A stretch of DNA of 36,440 nt from Candidatus Nanopelagicaceae bacterium (GTDB taxonomy: Bacteria; Actinomycetota; Actinomycetes; Nanopelagicales; Nanopelagicaceae), in the NCBI GenBank assembly GCA_947454425.1, contig CANGJV010000006.1, positions 1 through 36,440 of the forward strand, written 5' to 3'. Each line of letters starts with the position of its first letter. Positions within the stretch are counted from its first letter, which is position 1. Below the pieces are notes generated by a model. The model was not told the origin of the DNA. It saw only the letters and a program-made list of their open reading frames with translations, and ran no database searches. The position numbers were made by a program, and so were the translations under genes. This document shows, in pieces, positions 1-8,356 of the stretch.

Positions 1-1
1 A

Positions 2-925
2 AAACTCAAGCTCGACAAGGTTTCTCGAGTTGTACTCGATGAAGCAGATGAGATGCTCGACCTTGGATTTCTTCCAGATGTAGAGAAAATATTTACCTCA
101 ACTCCAGCTCGCCAGCAGACCATGCTCTTCTCTGCAACTATGCCGGGCGACATCATTGCGTTAGCTCGCCGCTTTATGAATCAGCCGGTACATATCCGTA
201 CCCAAGATTCGCAGGACGAAGGACGAGTCGTCGCGCGAATCGAGCAACATGTATTCCGCGCGCACGCTCTCGATAAAATTGAGATGCTCGCACGTATTCT
301 TCAAGCAGATGGACGCGGTCCAACTATCGTTTTCTGCCGAACAAAGCGCACAGCACAGAAAACAGCAGATGATCTGATCGAACGTGGATTCCGAGCTTCA
401 TCAATCCATGGTGATTTAGGCCAGAGCGCACGCGAGAAAGCCCTTAATGATTTCAAATCCGGTAAGCGCGATGTCTTGATTGCAACTGATGTGGCTGCTC
501 GAGGTATCGATGTTGATGGAATTACACATGTAATTAACTATCAATGCCCGGAAGATGAGAAGACTTACGTTCACCGAATCGGCCGCACAGCACGTGCCGG
601 TGCAGATGGAATCGCTGTAACATTTGTTGATTGGGATGAGCTCGCTCGCTGGAAGATGATTGATACTGCGCTCGAACTTGGATTGCCAGAGCCGCTTGAG
701 ACTTATTCTTCCTCTGATCACTTCTTTGAGGCGATGCACATTCCAGCAGGATCCTCTGGCCGTATGGTGCCTGCCGCAAAGGTTGAGCCAGCTCCCAAGA
801 GTGATCGTCCAGCACGAAGTGCAGCGCCGAAGCGCGAGCAAGGTGGAGCAAAAGTTGCAACCGAGAAAGCTCCCCGCGAAAAAAGTGAACGTGTGCGCAC
901 TCGCACCAAGCGCATCGCTGATTAA
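2..925 (+). CDS. DEAD-box RNA helicase, 5'-truncated by window edge
   Basis: Frame is open from base 2 (KLKLDKVSRVVLDEADEMLDLGF...). DEAD motif VLDEADEM, SAT motif, HRIGRTARAG helicase C motif, basic C-terminal tail. The ORF track starts at an internal Met. Confidence 0.95.
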   Translation, partial: KLKLDKVSRVVLDEADEMLDLGFLPDVEKIFTSTPARQQTMLFSATMPGDIIALARRFMNQPVHIRTQDSQDEGRVVARIEQHVFRAHALDKIEMLARILQADGRGPTIVFCRTKRTAQKTADDLIERGFRASSIHGDLGQSAREKALNDFKSGKRDVLIATDVAARGIDVDGITHVINYQCPEDEKTYVHRIGRTARAGADGIAVTFVDWDELARWKMIDTALELGLPEPLETYSSSDHFFEAMHIPAGSSGRMVPAAKVEPAPKSDRPARSAAPKREQGGAKVATEKAPREKSERVRTRTKRIAD

Positions 926-950
926 TCAGTAATCAATAAATCAGTAGCAG

Positions 951-1559
951 TTAATTCTGGGATAGCACTCGAATCGCATCAGCGAGCATTTGCACTGCAA
1001 TCGCCGCAAGTAAGAGTCCAGCAATTCTGGCCAGCAAAGTAACTCCAGACTCTTTAATTAACTTCAATACATGCGTTGAGGTCATCAACACAACGCCGAT
1101 AATTAAATGCACGGCGATAATTGCAATTACCAATCCGCCGATTCGCTCAGGTGTATGAGCCTGCTGCACGAAGATCATGGTGGCAACGATTGCTCCAGGT
1201 CCGGCCAAGAGCGGAGTACCAAGTGGCACCATTCCAATATTTGTTCCCTCTGATGCGCTTTCGTTGCCCTTGCCGGTCAACAATTCGAGTGAAACATAAA
1301 GCAGAAGCAATCCTCCAGCAGCTTGTAACGCCTCAATCGAGACGTTCATATAGTTAAGGATGAAGCGCCCGAAAAGCGCAAAGGTTGCAATAACAAAGAG
1401 TGAGACTCCGGCTGCCTGCCATGCAAGGCGCGTACGTTCGCGTTGGCTCTTATCTGAGACAAGGGCCAAGAAGATTGGTGTTGCACCTGGTGGATCGAAG
1501 ATGACAAGGAGAGTTACAAAAGATTGCACCGCAAAGGTGAGCGCACTTACATTCTTCAT
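951..1559 (-). CDS. MarC family integral membrane protein
   Basis: MKNVSALTFAVQSFVTLLVIFDPPGATPIFLAL... multi-TM MarC-like. Start chosen at 1559 (ATGA overlap with upstream PHP gene) rather than the track's 1607. Confidence 0.85.
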   Translation of the reverse strand: MKNVSALTFAVQSFVTLLVIFDPPGATPIFLALVSDKSQRERTRLAWQAAGVSLFVIATFALFGRFILNYMNVSIEALQAAGGLLLLYVSLELLTGKGNESASEGTNIGMVPLGTPLLAGPGAIVATMIFVQQAHTPERIGGLVIAIIAVHLIIGVVLMTSTHVLKLIKESGVTLLARIAGLLLAAIAVQMLADAIRVLSQN

Positions 1560-2401
1560 CGAGATACAACCCTTCGTTGATCTGCCATCGCTTCGAGGCG
1601 CTCCCATTCTGCCGGAGAAGTCGTATTCTCCCCAAGTTGGTTGAGCTTGCCTGCTCCGTGATAATCGCTAGAACCAGTTATAACTAGGTTTAAAGATCTG
1701 GCGATTTCAATGAGTTGATTTCGCTCATCCTCGCTTTGATCGCGATGATAAACCTCAATTCCATTGAGCCCGGCTGCAACAAGTGAGGCAAAGGATTCCA
1801 CCGATAAAGTTTCACCGCGTTTTGAGGCGAAGGGATGGGCGATAACTGCTACTCCCCCAGCGGCCCTAATTGCTCTGATGGAATCTTCTGGAGTGGGAGC
1901 AAAGTGCGAGACATAGTAAGGCGAATCATTGTGCAGTAACTCGGTAAATGCTTCATCACGATTCTTCACGATTTTTTGCGCAACCAGAGCATCCGCTAAA
2001 TGTGGTCGCCCAACTGTCGCTCCGGCTGGAGTTGCTGCCTCGACATCTTCCAGTGTGATTGCTAAACCGGCACCTTGTAGATTTTCAATCATCTTCTTCA
2101 TCCGTGGAATACGGGTGTCGCGCGAATCCGCGAGAAGTTGTTGGAGCGATTGGTCTTGCCCATCAAATAAGAGCCCAAGCATATGAATACTTACTTTATC
2201 TTCGGTTAAACAGGAGACCTCTGCGCCAAGGGCAAGTTTGAGATCGCCATGGAGCGCATCGCTTGCCTGGCTCCACCCGAGCGTTGAATCATGATCAGTG
2301 ATTCCAAGCACGGTGATTCCAGCAGAAGCCGCCTTCTTTACTAACGCCATTGGCGAATCCATGCCATCGCTAAATGTTGTGTGAGAGTGTAAATCAATCA
2401 T
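1556..2401 (-). CDS. PHP domain metal-dependent phosphoesterase
   Basis: MIDLHSHTTFSDGMDSP...ITDHDSTLGW...VIAHPFA...SDYHG PHP motifs. Confidence 0.92.
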   Translation of the reverse strand: MIDLHSHTTFSDGMDSPMALVKKAASAGITVLGITDHDSTLGWSQASDALHGDLKLALGAEVSCLTEDKVSIHMLGLLFDGQDQSLQQLLADSRDTRIPRMKKMIENLQGAGLAITLEDVEAATPAGATVGRPHLADALVAQKIVKNRDEAFTELLHNDSPYYVSHFAPTPEDSIRAIRAAGGVAVIAHPFASKRGETLSVESFASLVAAGLNGIEVYHRDQSEDERNQLIEIARSLNLVITGSSDYHGAGKLNQLGENTTSPAEWERLEAMADQRRVVSR

Positions 2402-3327
2402 TCATTCACCATTGCTTCGATTGAACTCTTGCTCGGAAGTGTCCGTAGAACTACCAATGTGCACCCAATAAGTATGAGGGCAATACCAGGGACGATTAAA
2501 CCGGAAGGTTGATTTCCAATACCAAATATTTTTGCAGCGATTGCTGCAACTGGAACTTCAAAGAAGACAATCAGAGAGACCACCGCTGGTGAAACTCGCT
2601 TGAGTGCAGAATTAAACATTGAGTGGCCAAGAATTTGTGCACCACCTATAAGTGCAAGAAGTACCCACCATTCTTTGGCAGCGAAGTGAAAGATTTGATA
2701 TCCACCGATGATGGCAATTGGGAGTGAAGTCACTGCACACATTCCATAACAGATAGATGTGTAACTTGTAGTCTCAAGAGTTTGTTGAGCTTTCGATCCA
2801 AAGATGACATAGAGCGCTGCCAGCGCGGCAGAAATAATTGCGGCGAGATCTCCGATAAAGGAACGTCGATCTAGTGAGAGATCAACGCCAGAGATGAAGA
2901 GAACTCCGATAAAGCTCACAACCATTCCGAGCCAAGCTTTCGATGGAATATTTCCACCAGAAATTCTCACAAAGAACGCGGCAAAAATCGGCTGCAGCGC
3001 TACTAACGCCGTACCGGCTGCGACACTTGTCATCCGCATCGCCATAAAGAATCCGATGAAGTGAAGTGCGAGTACAACTCCGGCCGCAAGAGCCCACTTC
3101 ACTCCTCGCTTATCGAGCGAGTGCTTGAGCGCAAATGGCGCCGTTGCAATCGCTCCACCGAGATTGCGCCAAAAGATGAGGGTAGGAATAGGCATTGTGC
3201 TGAGGGCAATGAGCGGGCCAGATGAGCCAATTCCAAGGATTCCAACACCAAGCCGGATGAGATCAGATCTGCCTGGCATATCAGTTATCGCAGGTTTTAC
3301 GCCTGCGCCGCCAGAAGTGGAAGTCAT
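2398..3327 (-). CDS. EamA/DMT family transporter
   Basis: About 10 hydrophobic segments with internal EamA duplication; ATGA overlap with PHP gene. Confidence 0.85.
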   Translation of the reverse strand: MTSTSGGAGVKPAITDMPGRSDLIRLGVGILGIGSSGPLIALSTMPIPTLIFWRNLGGAIATAPFALKHSLDKRGVKWALAAGVVLALHFIGFFMAMRMTSVAAGTALVALQPIFAAFFVRISGGNIPSKAWLGMVVSFIGVLFISGVDLSLDRRSFIGDLAAIISAALAALYVIFGSKAQQTLETTSYTSICYGMCAVTSLPIAIIGGYQIFHFAAKEWWVLLALIGGAQILGHSMFNSALKRVSPAVVSLIVFFEVPVAAIAAKIFGIGNQPSGLIVPGIALILIGCTLVVLRTLPSKSSIEAMVNE

Positions 3328-3333
3328 GGCGTT

Positions 3334-3339
3334 AACCTA
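3334..3339 (-). promoter_or_regulatory. Candidate -10 (TAGGTT) for a leaderless EamA transcript
   Basis: Minus strand TAGGTT-AACGCC-ATG: 6 nt between hexamer and start codon. Confidence 0.45.
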
Positions 3340-3394
3340 GCCGATACCCTTGCCTTCTGTGGGTCTATGACTCAACGAAAAGAAGGGGCCGGCG

Positions 3395-4696
3395 ATGAGT
3401 GCAAATGTAATGAATCGAGTATTTCTCGCTCGCCTATCTGGAACTGCCGTCTTCGACCCTAATGGCGATCCAGTTGGCAAAGTACGCGACGCGGTTGCAA
3501 CTTTGCGTTCCAATAATCAGCCGCCTCGCATTCTCGGTTTAGTTGTAGAAGTTCCATTACGTCGTCGCGTCTTTGTGCCAATTACTCGCGTGACTTCAAT
3601 TGAATCCGGTGCAGTAGTTATTACTGGCCTGCTCAACATGCGTCGGTTTGAAACTCGGACCGGTGAAATTCTCGTACTTGGAGATTTGTTAGATCGCTCA
3701 ATCACACTCGTTGGTTCTGGCGAGGATGTAGTTGTCGAAGATATGGGTATGGAACTTTCACGCAATGGCGACTGGCTAATTACCAAAGTACATATCATGC
3801 GCAAAGGAAGTGGGTTCCGCCGTAAAGGTGCAACCTCAACAGTTGCTTGGGAAGAAGTTCTTGGATTTGCATCCCATGAAGTCAATCAAGGTGCAACGCA
3901 TTTACTTGCAACGCTGAGCACCTTGCGAGCTGCTGACTTAGCAACTGTGATTCAGGATTTGTCTCCAAAGCGTCGAGTTGAAGTTGCCCGTGCACTCGAT
4001 GATGAGCGCCTGGCAGATGTGATTGAAGAAATGGATGAGCAAGAACGTGTTGCGCTCTTGGCAGAGTTAGAGGGCGAACGCGCCGCTGATGTTTTGGAAG
4101 AGATGGATCCAGATGATGCGGCGGATTTGCTTCGAGAGATTGGCGAAGAGCGCGCGCAAGAGCTTATTGAACTTATGGATCCAGAAGATGCCGAAGATGT
4201 CCTTCGACTCATGACATATGAAGATTACTCAGCCGGTGGAATGATGACGACCGAGCCAATCGTGATGTCAGCCGATTACTCTGTTGCAGATGCGCTGGCA
4301 GCGGTAAGAAAGGGAGAACTCTCTCCAGCTCTTGCATCTCAAGTATTTATCTGCCGCCAACCACTGGAGACACCTACCGGTCGTTTCATCGGAATGGTTC
4401 ACTACCAACGCCTTTTACGTGAACCACCTTCAACACTTCTTGGTTCAATCGTTGATACCAACACTCAAGGCGTTAACCCTGATGCAACCTTGCATGAGGT
4501 TGCCTCTTACTTAGCAAGCTATAACTTGCTCTCATTGCCGGTAATCGATGCCAACGAACGATTGCTCGGAGCTGTAACGGTCGACGATGTGCTTGACCAT
4601 ATGCTCCCTGAGAATTGGCGCCACGATCACCGCGATTCTGCCGCAACTACTGCAGCACTTGAAAATATTGATACTAGTTTTGATGAGGAGGTCTAA
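3395..4696 (+). CDS. PRC-barrel / MgtE N-terminal domain / CBS-domain protein without MgtE membrane domain
   Basis: N-terminal VFDPNGDPVGKVRDAV PRC-like segment, acidic helical repeats (LEEMDPDDAADLLREI), tandem CBS (GGMMTTEPIVMSADYSVADAL; LPVIDANERLLGAVTVDDVLDHM). No TM segments. Confidence 0.88.
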   Translation: MSANVMNRVFLARLSGTAVFDPNGDPVGKVRDAVATLRSNNQPPRILGLVVEVPLRRRVFVPITRVTSIESGAVVITGLLNMRRFETRTGEILVLGDLLDRSITLVGSGEDVVVEDMGMELSRNGDWLITKVHIMRKGSGFRRKGATSTVAWEEVLGFASHEVNQGATHLLATLSTLRAADLATVIQDLSPKRRVEVARALDDERLADVIEEMDEQERVALLAELEGERAADVLEEMDPDDAADLLREIGEERAQELIELMDPEDAEDVLRLMTYEDYSAGGMMTTEPIVMSADYSVADALAAVRKGELSPALASQVFICRQPLETPTGRFIGMVHYQRLLREPPSTLLGSIVDTNTQGVNPDATLHEVASYLASYNLLSLPVIDANERLLGAVTVDDVLDHMLPENWRHDHRDSAATTAALENIDTSFDEEV

Positions 4697-4698
4697 CG

Positions 4699-5193
4699 AT
4701 GGCACGCAATAATGGGCTAGATACGCCACGCGAGACTCGTCGTTCTATTCGGGCAAATTATGATCCAGAGGCATTTGGTCGCCTCTCCGAGCGCTTTGCT
4801 CGCTTCCTAGGTACTGCGCGTTTCTTGGTTTACATGACAGTTTTCGTATTGGTCTGGGTCCTTTGGAACACACTTGCACCCGAGCGACTTCATTGGGATA
4901 GCTATCCATTTATCTTCTTGACTCTCATACTCTCGCTGCAAGCCTCATATGCTGCGCCACTTATTTTGCTCGCGCAAAATCGTCAAGCAGATAGAGATCG
5001 CATCGCTCTTAATGAAGATCGAGCACGCGGTGATCGTAATATTGCCGACACTGAATACCTCACACGCGAGCTTGCAAGTTTGCGTATTGCTTTGGGCGAT
5101 GTTTCAACGAGAGATTATTTGCGAAGCGAACTCCAAGATCTTGCCAAAGAGATAATTGAAGAGTTACGCAAGCCCGAGTCTGACACCAAGTAA
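4699..5193 (+). CDS. DUF1003 membrane protein
   Basis: FARFLGTARFLVYMTVFVLVWVLWN...WDSYPFIFLTLILSLQASYAAPLILLAQNRQADRDR is characteristic of DUF1003. GAGGAGG Shine-Dalgarno overlaps the preceding gene end. Confidence 0.9.
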   Translation: MARNNGLDTPRETRRSIRANYDPEAFGRLSERFARFLGTARFLVYMTVFVLVWVLWNTLAPERLHWDSYPFIFLTLILSLQASYAAPLILLAQNRQADRDRIALNEDRARGDRNIADTEYLTRELASLRIALGDVSTRDYLRSELQDLAKEIIEELRKPESDTK

Positions 5194-6282
5194 AGATCCT
5201 TGGCGGATTACGAGCTTTTCGACAATCTCTGAAATTACTTGAGCGCTTGCAGAATTTGGGGCGCTGATAACAACTGGCGCACCTTGATCGCCACCCTCGC
5301 GAAGATCGATATTAAATGGCACCTTGCCCATCAAGGGCACATCGCCTCCCACAAGAGTCGTCAATCTGCGAGCAGTCTCTTCTCCTCCACCGCTTCCAAA
5401 GAGATTCATCTCTTCGCCGCACTTTGGACATGCGATTGCAGACATATTCTCAATCACACCAATTACGCGCTGATGAATCTGATGAGCAATGCGGCCAGCG
5501 CGTTCTGCTACCTCTGCTGCTGCAACCTGCGGAGTTGTAATCACGAGAATCTCAGAAGTTGGAATGAGTTGCCCAAGTGAAATTGCAAGATCGCCGGTTC
5601 CAGGTGGAAGGTCGATAAAGAGAATATCGAGATCGCCCCAGTAAGCATCTGAGAGGAGTTGCTCGAGTACGCGGTGAAGGAGCGGACCACGGTAGGCGAT
5701 TGCATCAGATCGTTCTGGTTTGAACATCTCCATCGATACAACTTTTACTCCGTACGATTCGAGTGGAATAAACATCTGGTCGATTGCTGTTGGGCGTTGG
5801 CCGATTAAACCCATTAGTCGTGGAATCGAATGACCATAGACATCTGCATCAAGGATTCCTACACGGAGCCCTTTCTGCGCTGCCGCAACGGCTAAGTTTG
5901 CGGTGAGTGAAGATTTACCAACGCCGCCCTTACCGGAAGCCACACCGATTACGCGAGTAAGTGAATCCTTTTGTGCAAATGAGATAAATGCTTCCCGGCC
6001 ATTTCGGAGCAGCTTCTTGATATTGGCGCGCTGTTCCTCATTCATCACGCCAAATTCAATGACGACTTGAGATACGCCATCAACGGTGAGAGCTGCTGCC
6101 TCGATATCGTTCTTAAGTCGATCGCGCATTGGGCAACCAGAAATTGTGAGCAAAATCTTGAGAGTAACTGTTGAACCTGAATGAGCGATTGATTCGACCA
6201 TACCTAATTCGGTGATTGAGCGGTGAAGCTCTGGGTCATTAACCTTGGAGAGCGCTTCCTGAATTATCGAGGTATCGCTCAT
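5164..6282 (-). CDS. mrp: Mrp/ApbC/NBP35 family Fe-S carrier ATPase
   Basis: N-terminal DUF59/MIP18-like region plus GKGGVGKSS Walker A and CPKCGEEMNLFG. Confidence 0.95.
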   Translation of the reverse strand: MSDTSIIQEALSKVNDPELHRSITELGMVESIAHSGSTVTLKILLTISGCPMRDRLKNDIEAAALTVDGVSQVVIEFGVMNEEQRANIKKLLRNGREAFISFAQKDSLTRVIGVASGKGGVGKSSLTANLAVAAAQKGLRVGILDADVYGHSIPRLMGLIGQRPTAIDQMFIPLESYGVKVVSMEMFKPERSDAIAYRGPLLHRVLEQLLSDAYWGDLDILFIDLPPGTGDLAISLGQLIPTSEILVITTPQVAAAEVAERAGRIAHQIHQRVIGVIENMSAIACPKCGEEMNLFGSGGGEETARRLTTLVGGDVPLMGKVPFNIDLREGGDQGAPVVISAPNSASAQVISEIVEKLVIRQGSLLGVRLGLA

Positions 6283-6584
6283 AGTAAATCGGGATCAATC
6301 ATGCTTTCAGTGCGCCCCTTTGACTTTGACTCTTCTTCTTCCAAAACGGATTCGATCTGCTTCTTCACAAAAGTCTTTGGGTTGAGATCTGATGGCTTTA
6401 GATCTTCAAATCCAGGGCCGAGATTTTCCTTCAATTCATTTGTTGCAGTAGTTGCCATTGCACGAAGTTTCTTAACGACTTTTGCTGCCTCAACTGCAAA
6501 TTGCGGCAACTTATCTGGGCCAATGAGGATCATTGCAAGAACTGCAAGCCCCAAAATCTCGCCGGCTCCAAAGTCAAAGAACAT
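6279..6584 (-). CDS. tatB: Sec-independent protein translocase TatB-like
   Basis: MFFDFGAGEILGLAVLAMILIGPDKLPQFAVEAAK: TatA/B signature, single TM plus amphipathic helix. Confidence 0.88.
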   Translation of the reverse strand: MFFDFGAGEILGLAVLAMILIGPDKLPQFAVEAAKVVKKLRAMATTATNELKENLGPGFEDLKPSDLNPKTFVKKQIESVLEEEESKSKGRTESMIDPDLL

Positions 6585-6590
6585 GCGAGA

Positions 6591-6596
6591 ACCTTA
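6591..6596 (-). promoter_or_regulatory. Candidate -10 (TAAGGT) for a leaderless tatB transcript
   Basis: Minus strand TAAGGT-TCTCGC-ATG inside the 17-bp gap between htrA stop and tatB start. Confidence 0.45.
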
Positions 6597-6601
6597 GCGA
6601 A

Positions 6602-7717
6602 CTACTTGCCTGCTGTCAGAACAAGCGTTACTTCATAACTTTTGCCGGCTCGCAAATATTTTAAAGTAATGGAATCGCCAACATCATGCGTGCGTATCGC
6701 AACAATTAATTCCTCTGGACTAGTTATCGGGCGCCCATCGAGTTCTGTGATGAGGTCTCCTGCTTTTAACCCCGCCTTTGCAGCTGGACTACCTGGCAAT
6801 ACCGCCGAGCTTTTCAAAGATACTTGTGCACCTTTACCGCTGACATTCATATCAACCGATACGCCGATCACTGGATAGGTAGCTTTGCCATTCTTGATCA
6901 ATTGCTCAGCTGTCTTTCGTGCCTGGTTAATTGGAATTGCAAAGCCAAGACCGATAGAGCCTGTTTGAGATCCTTGTGTTGTTCCCAATGTTGCGATTGC
7001 AGAATTGACGCCAATGACCGCACCTGTTGCATCAACAAGCGGACCACCCGAATTGCCTGGATTAATGGCAGCATCTGTCTGTAGCGCATTGATGAACGAG
7101 CTATCGTTGGCGGATTCACCAGCTGTAACAGCGCGATTCTTTGCACTGATAATTCCGAGCGTCACAGTTCCCTGCAGCCCAAGTGGCGAACCAATAGCAA
7201 GTACAGAGTCGCCAACTGCCACCTTCTCGCTATCTCCAAATGTGAGTGCTGTGAGATTGCGATTTGAGATTCGCAAGACTGCAAGGTCATAAGAGGAATC
7301 TCGACCGATCACATTTGCGGGGTAAGTTGATCCATCCTGCAGAGTGACGGTGATTGATCCGCCGCTCGAAACTGCTGCAGCAATTACGTGGTTATTGGTA
7401 AGAATGTATCCATCACTTGAAATGACGAAACCTGAACCAGTAGCACCACCATCAACATCTTTAGCTTCAATAGAGACGACTGAGGGCAGAACTCGCTCTG
7501 CAATACCTGCAACAGAATCTGCTGGACGTTCGATCGTGGATCGAGATTGTGCAATCTTTGTTGAAACTCCGAAGAGCGAACCTGTCGATGATGCACCGAA
7601 AGCACCTGCAATGAGTCCAATAATGATGGCGAGAATTACCGCGGTACGAAGTGGGATGCTCTTACCTTGATTTGATGGTGGAACCCACCATGGACCCTGA
7701 CTGCCGAGATTGCTCAT
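6602..7717 (-). CDS. HtrA/DegP-type trypsin-like serine protease with PDZ domain
   Basis: N-terminal TM, TNNHV, DLAVL, INPGNSGGPLVD catalytic motifs, C-terminal PDZ (SPAAKAGLKAGDLITELDGRPI). Confidence 0.95.
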   Translation of the reverse strand: MSNLGSQGPWWVPPSNQGKSIPLRTAVILAIIIGLIAGAFGASSTGSLFGVSTKIAQSRSTIERPADSVAGIAERVLPSVVSIEAKDVDGGATGSGFVISSDGYILTNNHVIAAAVSSGGSITVTLQDGSTYPANVIGRDSSYDLAVLRISNRNLTALTFGDSEKVAVGDSVLAIGSPLGLQGTVTLGIISAKNRAVTAGESANDSSFINALQTDAAINPGNSGGPLVDATGAVIGVNSAIATLGTTQGSQTGSIGLGFAIPINQARKTAEQLIKNGKATYPVIGVSVDMNVSGKGAQVSLKSSAVLPGSPAAKAGLKAGDLITELDGRPITSPEELIVAIRTHDVGDSITLKYLRAGKSYEVTLVLTAGK

Positions 7718-7729
7718 GGGATTAGTTTC

Positions 7730-8356
7730 CTACAATTTGGTTGCGAGTAACAAACCATCGCCGACTGGAATAAGTGATGTTCGCCAGGTTTCAGAATCCG
7801 CACGAATAGCTTTACCGGCCTCGCGCAGGGCAATCGTCTTTGGATCTCGCTGTGCTGGATCTGAAACTTTGCCACCGCCAAAGAAATTATCTATAGCAAA
7901 TACTCCGCCACTTCTCAGAATTCGTGCAGCTTCTGAGATTGCATAGGTCAGATCTTCTGGATTATGTCGGTAAATGACCAAGTCATAAGCGCGATCGGTT
8001 AATTTGGTCATGACCTCCATAACCGGATTGGTGATCAATCTAAATCGCGCTGGTGCAATATCTGCTTCAGTAAGAGCGATACGAGCAATCGCGCTATGTT
8101 CCATTTCATCATCAATTGATGTGAGGGTGCCAGATTTGAGCATTCCATCTAGCAACCAGAGAGCGCCAACGCCAGAGCCGGTGCCGACCTCAACTACTGA
8201 TTGCGCATTAAGTAGCTCTGCTAAGAATGCAAGATAGGCGCCAGCGCCTTGGGTGACATCACGAGTACCAATTTCAACACCTCGTGCACGTGCTGCGACT
8301 TTGATCGCATCCTCTGCAATAAAGCTCTCTGCGTAGGAGTGCGGATCAATAATCAT
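7730..8356 (-). CDS. SAM-dependent O-methyltransferase (family 3)
   Basis: VVEVGTGSGVGALWLLDGM SAM motif; IDNFFGGGKV. Start set at 8356 (ATGA overlap with pepA stop). Confidence 0.88.
   Translation of the reverse strand: MIIDPHSYAESFIAEDAIKVAARARGVEIGTRDVTQGAGAYLAFLAELLNAQSVVEVGTGSGVGALWLLDGMLKSGTLTSIDDEMEHSAIARIALTEADIAPARFRLITNPVMEVMTKLTDRAYDLVIYRHNPEDLTYAISEAARILRSGGVFAIDNFFGGGKVSDPAQRDPKTIALREAGKAIRADSETWRTSLIPVGDGLLLATKL

Noticed and set aside
416-860. Antisense ORFs opposite the DEAD-box helicase
   Set aside because: Fully inside a high-confidence gene with no recognisable domain; likewise the many other nested track ORFs of 60-165 aa.
3952-4212. Antisense ORF of 86 aa rich in Ser/Arg (MSRRTSSASSGSISS...)
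   Set aside because: Complement of acidic Asp/Glu-Ala-rich MgtE_N coding sequence; low-complexity artefact of codon bias.
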